A stretch of DNA of 27,414 nt from an uncultured Lachnospiraceae bacterium (GCA_934432885.1 CAKRYY010000038.1:1-27414); one strand, 5' to 3'; shown: positions 7,659-14,699, counted from the first letter of the stretch. Made by a program: numbers and translations. The notes: generated by a model from the sequence alone, not told the origin.

Positions 7659-7724
7659 ATGTAAAGTACACTTGACATAACCATATCATTATGCTACCAT
7701 ACAAATGTAAAGCGAACTTTACAT
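7659..7724 (+). promoter_or_regulatory. Promoter flanked by two copies of a 20-bp palindromic operator
   Basis: The promoter is TTGACA (7672-7677), a 17-nt spacer and TACCAT (7695-7700). Operator 2 (7705-7724) is ATGTAAAG-CGAA-CTTTACAT, a perfect 8-bp-arm palindrome covering the predicted start of transcription. Operator 1 (7659-7678) is ATGTAAAG-TACA-CTTGACAT, the same site with one changed base, and it contains the -35 box. Centres are 46 bp apart. The arrangement predicts strong repression, most likely by the XRE protein encoded just downstream. Confidence 0.8.
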
Positions 7725-7749
7725 GACAGAAAGCTATGAGGATGACTGG

Positions 7750-7962
7750 ATGAAAAACAGGGTCGAAGAGATTCGTAAAGAAAAGGGAATCCGGCAGGAG
7801 GATTTTGCAAAGTGCATGGGTGTTTCCAGACAGACAATCAGTTCTCTTGAAACGGGACGGTATAATCCTTCTATTTTTCTGGCATATAAAATTGCGCATT
7901 ATTTTGAAATGACAATTGAAGAGGTTTTCCTCTTTGAAGAGGAAACTTTAGACGGGAGGTAG
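7750..7962 (+). CDS. XRE-family transcription regulator, small
   Basis: A 70-residue stand-alone Cro/C1-type helix-turn-helix protein. MKNRVEEIRKEKGIRQEDFA starts helix 1, KCMGVSRQTISSLETGRYNP is the recognition region, and AYKIAHYFEMTIEEVFLFEE is the terminal helix. It matches the YvaO-like short regulators found before small membrane proteins in Bacillota. ATG 7750 has GAGGA at 7738-7742; an upstream ATG at 7723 lies within the operator and lacks an RBS. It is followed five bases later by a four-helix membrane protein, the usual partner. It probably represses its own two-gene operon through the two palindromes upstream. What releases repression is not visible. Confidence 0.92.
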   Translation: MKNRVEEIRKEKGIRQEDFAKCMGVSRQTISSLETGRYNPSIFLAYKIAHYFEMTIEEVFLFEEETLDGR

Positions 7963-7967
7963 CAAAT

Positions 7968-8384
7968 ATGAAGAATGGAAAGACCTATCAGAGACGAAAA
8001 GCGATTATCGGCGTTATCAGCGTGCTGGCTGGTATTGTGCTTTTGGTGTCACATTTTCTTACAGGAACAGATGATTACTGGAGTGGTATGGAAACGGGAC
8101 TGCTGGCAGCAGGAGCGGTTTTGCTAATCAGATCATTCCGCTATGACAGAGACCAGAATTACAGGGAATTGGTTGATATGGAGCAGGCAGACGAGCGCAA
8201 CCGTTTTCTTGCTACAAAGGCATGGGCGTGGGCAGGCTATCTGTTTTTGATGGCAGTCGCTGCAGCCTCTATCATTGCGATGCTTGCAGGACAGCCGGCT
8301 TATGCAGTCGCTGCATCAGGCTGCATCTGTCTGCTGCTGATATTTTATATTGCTTCTTATTTCATACTGCGCAGAAAATACTAA
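7968..8384 (+). CDS. Four-helix membrane protein paired with XRE regulator
   Basis: A 138-residue integral membrane protein. Predicted membrane segments are IIGVISVLAGIVLLVSHFL (about 13-31), GLLAAGAVLLIRSF (about 44-57), AWAGYLFLMAVAAASIIAML (about 86-105) and AVAASGCICLLLIFYIASYF (about 112-131), with a basic C-terminus LRRKY. A charged loop RYDRDQNYRELVDMEQADER separates helices 2 and 3; the string ERNRFLATKAWAW resembles the loop of DUF2178-type proteins commonly paired with XRE regulators. RBS GGGAGG lies at the end of the preceding gene. The role is unknown; regulation is presumably by the XRE partner. It converges with the minus-strand FMN-binding gene 17 bases away. Confidence 0.8.
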   Translation: MKNGKTYQRRKAIIGVISVLAGIVLLVSHFLTGTDDYWSGMETGLLAAGAVLLIRSFRYDRDQNYRELVDMEQADERNRFLATKAWAWAGYLFLMAVAAASIIAMLAGQPAYAVAASGCICLLLIFYIASYFILRRKY

Positions 8385-8401
8385 ATTAGAGGAAATTGTA
8401 C

Positions 8402-8806
8402 CTACAGTCCTTTTAGCAGTGCATTTTCTACGGCTTTTTTAATGACTGTGCTGGAATTTGTCGCACCGGATACTGCATCTACATCTATTTTTTGCGCGGC
8501 AATCATCCTGTCAGGAATTGCCTCTGCGGCTTTGCCGCGCCCGTTTTTATGCTCCAGCAGCTTTATGTCGGTAATTGCACCATCCTGGACGGTGACTTCT
8601 ACCTTGGCATAGATGAAATTTACATCATATTCGCCAGTGTAAGTACCGTCTGCCACATCAGAGAGATTGATTTCTTCAATAGAAGTTTCTCTGACTGCCT
8701 GCTTATAGTCAGCTACGCCTTTCAGATACCATATCGAAAAGCATAGCAATATAAGAAAAATGATTATGGCGGTCAGGGAAATGATTTTCTTTTTGTTTCT
8801 TTTCAT
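8402..8806 (-). CDS. Membrane-anchored FMN-binding domain protein
   Basis: A 134-residue protein with an N-terminal membrane anchor (about 8-27, after the basic MKRNKKK) and an extracytoplasmic FMN_bind domain. That domain is the type found in RnfG/NqrC and in extracellular electron-transfer proteins. The C-terminal AVSGATNSSTVIKKAVENAL holds the flavinylation motif, with Thr about 116 as the expected covalent FMN attachment site. DGTYTGEYDVNFIYAKVEVTV and DIKLLEHKNGRG are the family core. The RBS AAGGAAAGG lies just upstream of the ATG. It follows a TetR gene on the same strand after 82 nt and is probably its target. No ApbE-type flavin transferase is in the window, so one must be encoded elsewhere if the protein is flavinylated. 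Confidence 0.9.
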   Translation of the reverse strand: MKRNKKKIISLTAIIIFLILLCFSIWYLKGVADYKQAVRETSIEEINLSDVADGTYTGEYDVNFIYAKVEVTVQDGAITDIKLLEHKNGRGKAAEAIPDRMIAAQKIDVDAVSGATNSSTVIKKAVENALLKGL

Positions 8807-8888
8807 GTTTTATACCTTTCCTTGTTTTTATTGTGGCTTTACTACAGGGTTCTATAGCTGCACTTTGCTGCCGTTACTTTTGGGAATT

Positions 8889-9527
8889 TTATACGTTTGT
8901 ATTTGCGATTGAACGGTAAAGCATCAAAAAACCATATTCCAAAAACGCATCTTTAGATAAATCCAGCCTGCTTTCAATATAAGCTTCTTTTGCTGCGGCA
9001 AGCTGAATAAGACCGGATAATAGCCCCCAGAAGTTCAGAATGGTAAGCAGCGGATTTAAGTCACTTCGCAAATCACCCTTTTCAATGCCGCATATCAGAA
9101 AATCAAGCAGGGCTTTATTGATTGCTTCGCCCACCTGATAGGTTTTCACATCTTCAGACAGACTGTCCTTATCTGTAAAATCAATGTTGATTTTATCCAG
9201 CGCCAGTTTGAAGTAAAAAGGAAATTCCTCCTGATACTGTACCAGCCCCCGGCATATAAGCTCATATCTTGCCTTTGTGCTTTTTTGCTGCTCTAATGCA
9301 GAAGAAATATAGTGATATAGCTTTTCAATGCTCTTCAAAACCAGAACACTGATAATTTCTTCCTTATTTTGAAAATAAACATACAGAGTTGCCTTGCTGT
9401 AGCCGGCGGCTTTTGCAATATCGTCCATGGATGCTTCCGCAATGCTTTTCTCCATAAAGAGGGTGGAAGCGGCGGAAGCAATGCGCTCCCGGTGTACGCT
9501 TTCCGGTTCTTTCTTTCTTCGTCCCAT
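8889..9527 (-). CDS. TetR-family transcription regulator
   Basis: A 212-residue one-component repressor. The N-terminal HTH spans about residues 10-58: HRERIASAASTLFMEKSIAE, then ASMDDIAKAAGYSKATLYVY and FQNKEEIISVLVLK, which is textbook TetR. The remaining 150 residues form an all-helical ligand domain (TetR_C type) with no recognisable ligand signature. The start ATG on the minus strand has AGGAG upstream. Its promoter carries a 25-bp palindrome on the -10 box, so autorepression is very likely. The FMN-binding membrane protein downstream is the natural co-regulated target, and the divergent thioesterase gene may also be affected. Confidence 0.93.
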   Translation of the reverse strand: MGRRKKEPESVHRERIASAASTLFMEKSIAEASMDDIAKAAGYSKATLYVYFQNKEEIISVLVLKSIEKLYHYISSALEQQKSTKARYELICRGLVQYQEEFPFYFKLALDKINIDFTDKDSLSEDVKTYQVGEAINKALLDFLICGIEKGDLRSDLNPLLTILNFWGLLSGLIQLAAAKEAYIESRLDLSKDAFLEYGFLMLYRSIANTNV

Positions 9528-9541
9528 ACGCTTCTCCTGAA

Positions 9542-9590
9542 ATAATTAAACTGAGAGTTTAATTATAAAATCTAAGGAAAAATATGTCAA
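9542..9590 (-). promoter_or_regulatory. tetR promoter with overlapping 25-bp palindromic operator
   Basis: On the minus strand TTGACA (plus coordinates 9585-9590), exactly 17 nt, and TATAAT (9562-9567) form a consensus promoter. A perfect palindrome occupies 9542-9566: 11-bp arms ATAATTAAACT and AGTTTAATTAT around GAG. It overlaps the -10 box and the start region, the place where a TetR dimer would block RNA polymerase. Confidence 0.85.
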
Positions 9591-9613
9591 TCTATAAAAA
9601 TAAAGGAAGCATA

Positions 9614-9642
9614 TTGGACAAGGCACATTTTCATGCTAAAAT
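9614..9642 (+). promoter_or_regulatory. Promoter of the thioesterase gene
   Basis: TTGGAC (9614-9619), 17 nt and TAAAAT (9637-9642). It is followed by AGGAAGGTGA (9658-9667) and ATG 9672. It is divergent from the tetR promoter and about 50 bp from the TetR palindrome. Confidence 0.6.
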
Positions 9643-9671
9643 AGAAATGTCTTATACAGGAAGGTGAAGCT

Positions 9672-10148
9672 ATGCAGCAGGAAGCAAAAAAAGTATCGGA
9701 ATCTATGATGGAGCAGGTCTATCAGCTCAGGCCGGAGCATTTAAACGGCGCGGGCAGACTTTTCGGTGGCAGACTGATGGAATGGATTGATGAGATTGCG
9801 GGGCTGGTCTGCATCCGTCATTCACAGAGCAATGTCATTACTGCCGCTGTGGACAATCTGAAATTTATCAGGGGCGCTTATCAGAATGATCTTATCGTGC
9901 TGACCGGAAAGCTGGTTTATGTAGGAAATACCTCTATGGAAGTGCGTGTTGACACTTATGTGGAGGATTTAAGCGGCGTGCGCCGTCCGATTAACCGCGC
10001 GTATCTGGTGCTGGTAGCGATTGATGAAAATGGAAAGCCTCATTCGGTTCCCGGAATTATTCTGGAAACGGAAGCGGAAAAAGCAGAGTGGGAGGCTGGC
10101 GAAAAACGGCGCAGACTGCGGGCACAGAGAAAAAAAGAAGGCTTTTAA
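9672..10148 (+). CDS. Acyl-CoA thioesterase, hotdog fold (YciA/BFIT type)
   Basis: A 158-residue single hotdog-domain thioesterase that would hydrolyse acyl-CoA to free acid and CoA in the cytoplasm. The family block RPEHLNGAGRLFGGRLMEWI and then DEIAGLVCIRH carries the N-x-x-G-x-L-F-G-G pattern and the acidic residue used in catalysis. AAVDNLKFIRGAYQNDLIVL and VGNTSMEVRVDTYVED are the next core strands. The tail from about 130 is charged (AEKAEWEAGEKRRRLRAQRK) and typical for Bacillota members. The start ATG has AGGAAGGTGA. Its own promoter is at 9614-9642. The next gene has a separate promoter, so the two need not be functionally linked. Confidence 0.9.
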   Translation: MQQEAKKVSESMMEQVYQLRPEHLNGAGRLFGGRLMEWIDEIAGLVCIRHSQSNVITAAVDNLKFIRGAYQNDLIVLTGKLVYVGNTSMEVRVDTYVEDLSGVRRPINRAYLVLVAIDENGKPHSVPGIILETEAEKAEWEAGEKRRRLRAQRKKEGF

Positions 10149-10192
10149 ACTTTTAAATGGGAGATGCTGCAAAGATAGTCAGTAAGGACTGC

Positions 10193-10222
10193 TTGACAAG
10201 CGGCAGTGCTATCCCCTACACT
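10193..10222 (+). promoter_or_regulatory. Promoter of the ThyX-like gene
   Basis: TTGACA (10193-10198), an 18-nt spacer and TACACT (10217-10222), giving a leader of about 50 nt before ATG 10277. The -10 box is one to two bases from consensus. Confidence 0.5.
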
Positions 10223-10276
10223 GGATACAGCGGCAATTTGGCGGACAGTCTTTCATACCACAAAACGGAGAAAAAA

Positions 10277-10999
10277 ATGAACGTATATGTAAATGATATT
10301 TCAGGAATTGCAGACGCGATTACTTCCATGTTTATGAGCAAGCGCTCATGGACGAGAGAGCTTGAGCTGGAAATCAGGGATGTTTGCGACCAGGTGCTCG
10401 ACCGGCACGGACGGATTCTGGAAAATGCACCCACACAGGCGCTGGAAAAATATAATACATGGACGGACAGTCTTGTAAAATGGGGCTGGCGGCACATTAC
10501 GATGCTGCGTTTCATTGATATTTCCGTTACGGTAGAGGGACTTCACCGCGCCGGACAGGATGATTGGGATTCTCATGCAGCGAGATTTAACAACCGGATT
10601 ATCCGCAGCAGTACGAGACTGGCAAATTTTGGATATGAGATGTCGCAGTGGTATGACGGGAAGATTCTTCCGACAGATGCGGCGCTTTCCTTTTTGGGAA
10701 TCGAAGCGCCAGAGGTGCTTGAAAAAGACGGACAGCGTTATGTCAAGACAATAAACGGTTATATTCTCGAAGAATATAAGGACAATCCGGATGTGCGCCG
10801 CGGCTTGTATATGCTCAGCATTCCGAGCAATTTCATTTTTAAAATCAATCTTACGGAGTGGGCGCATGTATTTAAGGAACGCAACAGTCAGGGCGGCGCA
10901 AATCCAGAGGTAAAGCTCTGCTGTGAGGCGATTGCGGATCAGATTGAAGCGCTGCAGCCAAAATTTAACAGAGAGCTTTTTACAAAGATTAAAAACTGA
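10277..10999 (+). CDS. Divergent ThyX (flavin-dependent thymidylate synthase)-like protein
   Basis: A 240-residue cytoplasmic protein. Several segments line up by eye with ThyX: RHITMLRFIDISVTVEGLHR (compare the GHxSxxE...SR region), then HAARFNNRIIRSSTRLANFG, where Arg-x7-Ser-x-x-Arg matches the R-x7-S of the RHR-x7-S signature, and a C-terminal INLTEWAHVFKERN... region like the ThyX Arg-rich dUMP/FAD helix. The first R and the H of RHR are replaced by alanines, so ordinary thymidylate synthesis is doubtful. ATG 10277 is preceded by CGGAG (10266-10270); earlier in-frame starts lack an RBS. It lies tail to tail with the Crp/Fnr gene (11-bp overlap) and near nrdD/nrdG, consistent with a nucleotide role. 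Family placement is inference. Confidence 0.5.
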   Translation: MNVYVNDISGIADAITSMFMSKRSWTRELELEIRDVCDQVLDRHGRILENAPTQALEKYNTWTDSLVKWGWRHITMLRFIDISVTVEGLHRAGQDDWDSHAARFNNRIIRSSTRLANFGYEMSQWYDGKILPTDAALSFLGIEAPEVLEKDGQRYVKTINGYILEEYKDNPDVRRGLYMLSIPSNFIFKINLTEWAHVFKERNSQGGANPEVKLCCEAIADQIEALQPKFNRELFTKIKN

Positions 11000-11612
11000 T
11001 GGTGTGGCCATCTTTTTCAATAATGCCTTCCGTCTGCATTTTGCGCAGCTCGGTCATCAGTGCGCTGCGGTCAATCGTCAGATAGTCAGCCAGGTCGGAG
11101 TAGGGAATCGGTATCTGCACCCGGCGGGTATTCTGGCAAAGGCTCTGATACTGCAAAAAGGCAAGCAGCTTGCTGCGGATGGTTTTCTGCTGTAAAATAT
11201 GGCAGTGCTCGCTTTGGGCAGCGATTACATTCCGGAAAATATGTGAAAAGGAATGTGAGCGTGTATCGGTCGGATTTTGCAGGGAGTATGCCATCAGCTC
11301 CGTATAGGAAAGCACAGCCACAGTCGTAGGATATTTTGCCTGTACAAAGCAGTGCCCATTATGGGGCGTCGGCAGCATTTCGTGACAGATGAATTGTCCC
11401 TTCATAAAAAAGCTGATAAGCTGCTTTGTATTATATTCATTTTCTACACACAAATAAGAGGTGCCCTTCAGCATCAGGAACAGACGGTCATCCATGGTTC
11501 CTTTTTCTAAAATCAGTTCACCCTTTTCAAATCTTTTTTTTCGCGGACGAAAGATAGAAAGTACCGCTTTTATCGTCTTTTCACTCAAAATCAGACTCTC
11601 TTGAAAATCCAT
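10989..11612 (-). CDS. Crp/Fnr-family transcription regulator
   Basis: A 207-residue regulator with an N-terminal cyclic-nucleotide-binding-like beta-roll (about 20-125: KGELILEKGTMDDRLFLMLK) and a C-terminal winged helix (about 150-207: IPIPYSDLADYLTIDRSALM, then TELRKMQTEGIIEKDG). The recognition helix DRSALMTELRKM resembles Clostridia Crp family members. The cysteines are scattered and lack the Fnr CxxC cluster pattern, so an iron-sulfur sensor is not evident. No cAMP-binding arginine signature is obvious. The start ATG has AAGGAG. It is divergent from nrdD across 131 bp that hold a palindrome well placed for activation of nrdD and overlapping the regulator's own likely -35. Confidence 0.9.
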   Translation of the reverse strand: MDFQESLILSEKTIKAVLSIFRPRKKRFEKGELILEKGTMDDRLFLMLKGTSYLCVENEYNTKQLISFFMKGQFICHEMLPTPHNGHCFVQAKYPTTVAVLSYTELMAYSLQNPTDTRSHSFSHIFRNVIAAQSEHCHILQQKTIRSKLLAFLQYQSLCQNTRRVQIPIPYSDLADYLTIDRSALMTELRKMQTEGIIEKDGHTISF

Positions 11613-11637
11613 ATATAGAAGCTCCTTTTAAGAAAAA

Positions 11638-11653
11638 ATACTATATCTTGTAT
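11638..11653. promoter_or_regulatory. Candidate NrdR box
   Basis: ATACTATATCTTGTAT agrees with the known NrdR box form (about ACACTATATATAGTGT) at 13 of 16 positions by eye. It lies between the Crp/Fnr gene and nrdD, next to a TATAAT facing the regulator gene. NrdR normally uses a pair of boxes; the only second candidate, overlapping the nrdD -10 near 11700-11715, is weak. Confidence 0.4.
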
Positions 11654-11666
11654 TATAAATCAAAAT

Positions 11667-11709
11667 TGTTGTGTGTACAACAGTTTTTGTGAAGCTGCCA
11701 TACTATAAT
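11667..11709 (+). promoter_or_regulatory. nrdD promoter with Crp/Fnr-type site at -41.5
   Basis: The -10 box is a perfect TATAAT (11704-11709), so transcription would start near 11716. At a normal spacing the -35 region has only CAGTTT, a very poor match. The palindrome TGTTGT-GTGT-ACAACA (11667-11682) has 5-4-5 geometry inside it (GTTGT-N4-ACAAC) like Fnr-family sites and is centred between 11674 and 11675, that is at -41.5. That is the usual position for class II activators of this family that replace a -35 box. Confidence 0.7.
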
Positions 11710-11743
11710 ACAGTAAGCGGTATAAATGAGGAGGAAATTTTGA

Positions 11744-13900
11744 ATGAAGGTAATTAAGCGCAATGGCTCTGAGGTTGATTTTGATATAGATAAGATTCAG
11801 GCTGCAGTCACAAAGGCAAATAAAGCGGCGGTACGCCAGGAGCTGACTGCAGAGCAGATTCAGGAGATTGCAGAGTATATCAATTTCAAGTGCAATAGAA
11901 TGAACCGGGCGATTTCTGTTGAGGAGATGCAGGACATGGTGGAAAATCAGATTATGTCCCAGGGTGCATTTAATGTAGCGAGGTGCTATGTACGGTACCG
12001 GTATACCCGTTCTCTTGTGCGGAAGAGCAATACGACGGATGACCGTATCCTTTCCCTGATTGAATGTAATAATGAAGAAGTATTGCAGGAAAACTCCAAT
12101 AAGGATCCGATTATCAACAGCGTGCAGCGTGATTACATGGCGGGTGAGGTCAGTAAGGATTTAACCAGACGTTTGTTGCTTCCGCAGGATATTGTAAAGG
12201 CGGACAAGGAAGGTCTGATTCATTTCCATGATTCTGATTATTTTGCACAGCACATGCACAACTGCGATTTGGTCAATCTGGAGGACATGCTTCAGAATGG
12301 AACTGTTATCAGTGAGACGTTTATAGATAAGCCGCACAGCTTTTCTACAGCGTGTAATATTGCTACACAGATTATTGCGCAGGTAGCCAGCAGCCAGTAC
12401 GGTGGACAGAGCATTTCCCTGACACATCTGGCACCGTTTGTACAGGTGTCCAGAGAGAAAATTCATAAAGAAGTGCTTCTGGATATGGAGATGACAGGAG
12501 CCGATCCCTCCGATGAAGTGATACATGACATTGTAGAAAGACGTCTGCATAAGGAGATTGAAAAGGGTGTACAGACCATTCAGTATCAGGTCATCACCCT
12601 GATGACGACAAATGGACAGGCTCCTTTCCTTACAGTATTCATGTATCTGAATGAGGCTAAGAGTGAGCGTGAGAAGAAGGACCTTGCGCTGATTATAGAA
12701 GAGATGTTGAACCAGCGGATTCAGGGTGTTAAAAATGAGAGCGGCATCTGGATTACGCCGGCATTCCCCAAGCTGATTTATGTGCTGGAAGAGGATAATA
12801 TCAAAGAAGGAACGCCGTATTTTTATCTGACGGAGCTTGCGGCAAAATGTACCGCAAAGCGTATGGTGCCGGATTATATTTCCGAAAAGATTATGATGCA
12901 GCTAAAGGAGGGAAACTGCTTCCCTGTTATGGGCTGCCGCAGTGCGCTTTCTCCATGGAAGGATGAGAATGGAAATTATAAATTTTACGGAAGATTCAAT
13001 CAGGGTGTCGTAACCATCAATCTGGTGGATGTTGCGCTTTCCTCTGGCGGAGATATGGACAGGTTCTGGAAAATTTTTGATGAGCGTCTGGAGCTTTGTT
13101 ATCGTGCACTCATGTGCCGACACAATAGATTAAAGGGAACCTTATCGGATGCAGCGCCGATTCTCTGGCAGCATGGCGCGTTGGCAAGACTGAAAAAGGG
13201 AGAGACGATAGACAAGCTTTTGTATGGCGGATACTCCACGATTTCACTGGGCTATGCAGGGTTATGCGAATGTGTAAAATATATGACAGGAAAATCCCAC
13301 ACAGACCCTTCGGTAAAGCCATTTGCACTTAAGGTAATGCGCCACATGAACGAGGCATGCGATAAATGGAAGGAAGAGACGAATATCGGCTTCAGCATCT
13401 ATGGCTCGCCGATTGAGAGCACGACCTATAAATTTGCAAAATGCCTGCAGCAGCGTTTTGGAATTGTTGCCGGTGTAACGGATAAGGGATACATCACAAA
13501 CAGCTATCATGTAAAAGTGACTGAGGAGATTGATGCTTTCAGCAAGCTGAAATTCGAATCAGAATTTCAGGCACTTTCAACAGGCGGCGCAGTAAGCTAT
13601 GTGGAGGTGCCGGATATGCAGCATAATATTCCGGCGGTCATCAGCATCATTCAGTTTATTTATGACAATATCATGTACGCAGAACTGAATACCAAGAGCG
13701 ATTACTGTCAGGCATGCGGCTATGACGGAGAGATTCAGATTGTAGAGGACAATGGCAAGCTGGTATGGGAGTGCCCGAACTGTGGAAACAGGGATCAGGA
13801 AACGCTGAATGTGGCACGCAGAACCTGCGGCTACATTGGAACGCAGTTCTGGAATCAGGGCAGAACGCAGGAAATCAAAGAGCGTGTGCTGCATCTGTAA
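11744..13900 (+). CDS. nrdD: Anaerobic ribonucleoside-triphosphate reductase
   Basis: A 718-residue class III ribonucleotide reductase, which makes deoxyribonucleotides from ribonucleoside triphosphates without oxygen. Residues 1-90 are an ATP-cone allosteric domain (MKVIKRNGSEVDFDIDKIQA). The catalytic barrel follows with HMHNCDLVNLEDML and other conserved blocks. Near the C-terminus a zinc site is formed by Cys655, 658, 677 and 680 (YCQACG and ECPNCG). The glycyl-radical loop RRTCGYIGTQFWNQGR places the radical Gly near 696. The length is standard. RBS GAGGAGG at 11728-11734. nrdG follows 17 nt later. The promoter lacks a good -35 and has a Crp/Fnr-like site. The enzyme is destroyed by oxygen, indicating an anaerobe. 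Confidence 0.98.
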   Translation: MKVIKRNGSEVDFDIDKIQAAVTKANKAAVRQELTAEQIQEIAEYINFKCNRMNRAISVEEMQDMVENQIMSQGAFNVARCYVRYRYTRSLVRKSNTTDDRILSLIECNNEEVLQENSNKDPIINSVQRDYMAGEVSKDLTRRLLLPQDIVKADKEGLIHFHDSDYFAQHMHNCDLVNLEDMLQNGTVISETFIDKPHSFSTACNIATQIIAQVASSQYGGQSISLTHLAPFVQVSREKIHKEVLLDMEMTGADPSDEVIHDIVERRLHKEIEKGVQTIQYQVITLMTTNGQAPFLTVFMYLNEAKSEREKKDLALIIEEMLNQRIQGVKNESGIWITPAFPKLIYVLEEDNIKEGTPYFYLTELAAKCTAKRMVPDYISEKIMMQLKEGNCFPVMGCRSALSPWKDENGNYKFYGRFNQGVVTINLVDVALSSGGDMDRFWKIFDERLELCYRALMCRHNRLKGTLSDAAPILWQHGALARLKKGETIDKLLYGGYSTISLGYAGLCECVKYMTGKSHTDPSVKPFALKVMRHMNEACDKWKEETNIGFSIYGSPIESTTYKFAKCLQQRFGIVAGVTDKGYITNSYHVKVTEEIDAFSKLKFESEFQALSTGGAVSYVEVPDMQHNIPAVISIIQFIYDNIMYAELNTKSDYCQACGYDGEIQIVEDNGKLVWECPNCGNRDQETLNVARRTCGYIGTQFWNQGRTQEIKERVLHL

Positions 13901-13917
13901 AATAGGAGGCGATTGCA

Positions 13918-14433
13918 ATGTATTATGGAGCCATCAAGCCATTTTCGATTGAGAATGGTCCCGGCGTGCGCGTTTCTCTGTTCGTTTCCGGCTGCAGCCA
14001 TCACTGCGAAGGGTGCTTCAGCGAAAGCACCTGGGATTTTGAGTATGGGCAGCCCTTTACAGAAGAAACAGAGGATGGCATACTTAAGGCGCTTGCTCCG
14101 GGATATATTGCAGGGCTGACGCTGCTTGGCGGCGACCCGACCGAGCCGGTGAACCAGAGGGCGCTTCTGCCGCTGCTTCGGCGTGTAAAGGAGCAGCTTC
14201 CCGAAAAAAATGTATGGGTTTACAGCGGCTATCTGTATGAGGACTTTAAGCCGGACGGCAGGGCGTACTGCGATGCTACGGCAGAGTTCCTTTCACTCTG
14301 TGATGTGATGGTGGATGGACCCTTCCAAAAGGAAAAAAGAAATCTGCTTTTAGACTATCGGGGCTCAGAGAACCAGAGACTGATTGATTTGAAAAAAACC
14401 AAAGAAATGGGCAGTGTTATCCTTTGGGGATAA
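13918..14433 (+). CDS. nrdG: Anaerobic ribonucleotide reductase-activating protein
   Basis: A 171-residue radical-SAM activase that uses a 4Fe-4S cluster and S-adenosylmethionine to install the glycyl radical on NrdD. The cluster motif CxxxCxxC is CSHHCEGC (Cys26, 30 and 33) following NGPGVRVSLFVSG. TLLGGDPTEPVN is the SAM-contacting GGDP-type motif, and VWVYSGYLYED follows. The start has AGGAGG immediately upstream, 17 nt after the nrdD stop, so the pair forms an operon closed by a strong terminator. The length and motifs are entirely usual. Confidence 0.97.
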   Translation: MYYGAIKPFSIENGPGVRVSLFVSGCSHHCEGCFSESTWDFEYGQPFTEETEDGILKALAPGYIAGLTLLGGDPTEPVNQRALLPLLRRVKEQLPEKNVWVYSGYLYEDFKPDGRAYCDATAEFLSLCDVMVDGPFQKEKRNLLLDYRGSENQRLIDLKKTKEMGSVILWG

Positions 14434-14442
14434 GACCAGACA

Positions 14443-14471
14443 AAAAAGGACATCCGCCGGATGTCCTTTTT
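14443..14471 (+). terminator. Intrinsic terminator of nrdDG
   Basis: A 13-bp perfect stem AAAAAGGACATCC (14443-14455) / GGATGTCCTTTTT (14459-14471) with loop GCC, ten bases after the nrdG stop. The T-run on the right and the A-run on the left make it potentially bidirectional. Confidence 0.9.
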
Positions 14472-14549
14472 AATACGCAGCTTGTGAAATAGTATGTTCG
14501 TCTTACAGGCATTGCCTGTATGCAGAGAGTTTATTGCAAATTCTTGAAA

Positions 14550-14699
14550 CTAATTATACAGAGAGATGCCAAAACTGCATTTCCGGTAAATCTTGTAGCC
14601 CAGCGTACCAAGTAAAGATACGACGACATAGAGGCTGGATAAGATACCTGCAAGTCCTCCTACAATGATAATAAGCCAAAGTCCGATACTGATTTCCAT
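14550..14699 (-). CDS. 49-residue single-helix membrane protein
   Basis: A small protein beginning MEISIGLWLIIIVGGLAGIL. Residues about 5-33 form one long hydrophobic segment and possibly a second short one (SLYVVVSLLGTLGY), followed by the basic tail KIYRKCSFGISLYN. GAGGAAAAGAGA lies just upstream of the ATG. The coding sequence overlaps the 3' end of the larger membrane-protein gene by 40 nt in another frame, so coupling is likely. A small hairpin TACAGG-CATTG-CCTGTA (14504-14520) lies beyond the stop. I do not recognise the family. Intact codons, hydrophobic profile and RBS make a real gene likely, but nothing shows the function. Confidence 0.6.
   Translation of the reverse strand: MEISIGLWLIIIVGGLAGILSSLYVVVSLLGTLGYKIYRKCSFGISLYN

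Noticed and set aside
10346..11020. Long open frame on the minus strand (224 codons)
   Set aside because: It is antisense to the ThyX-like gene, lacks an RBS, and its translation has no protein-like pattern.
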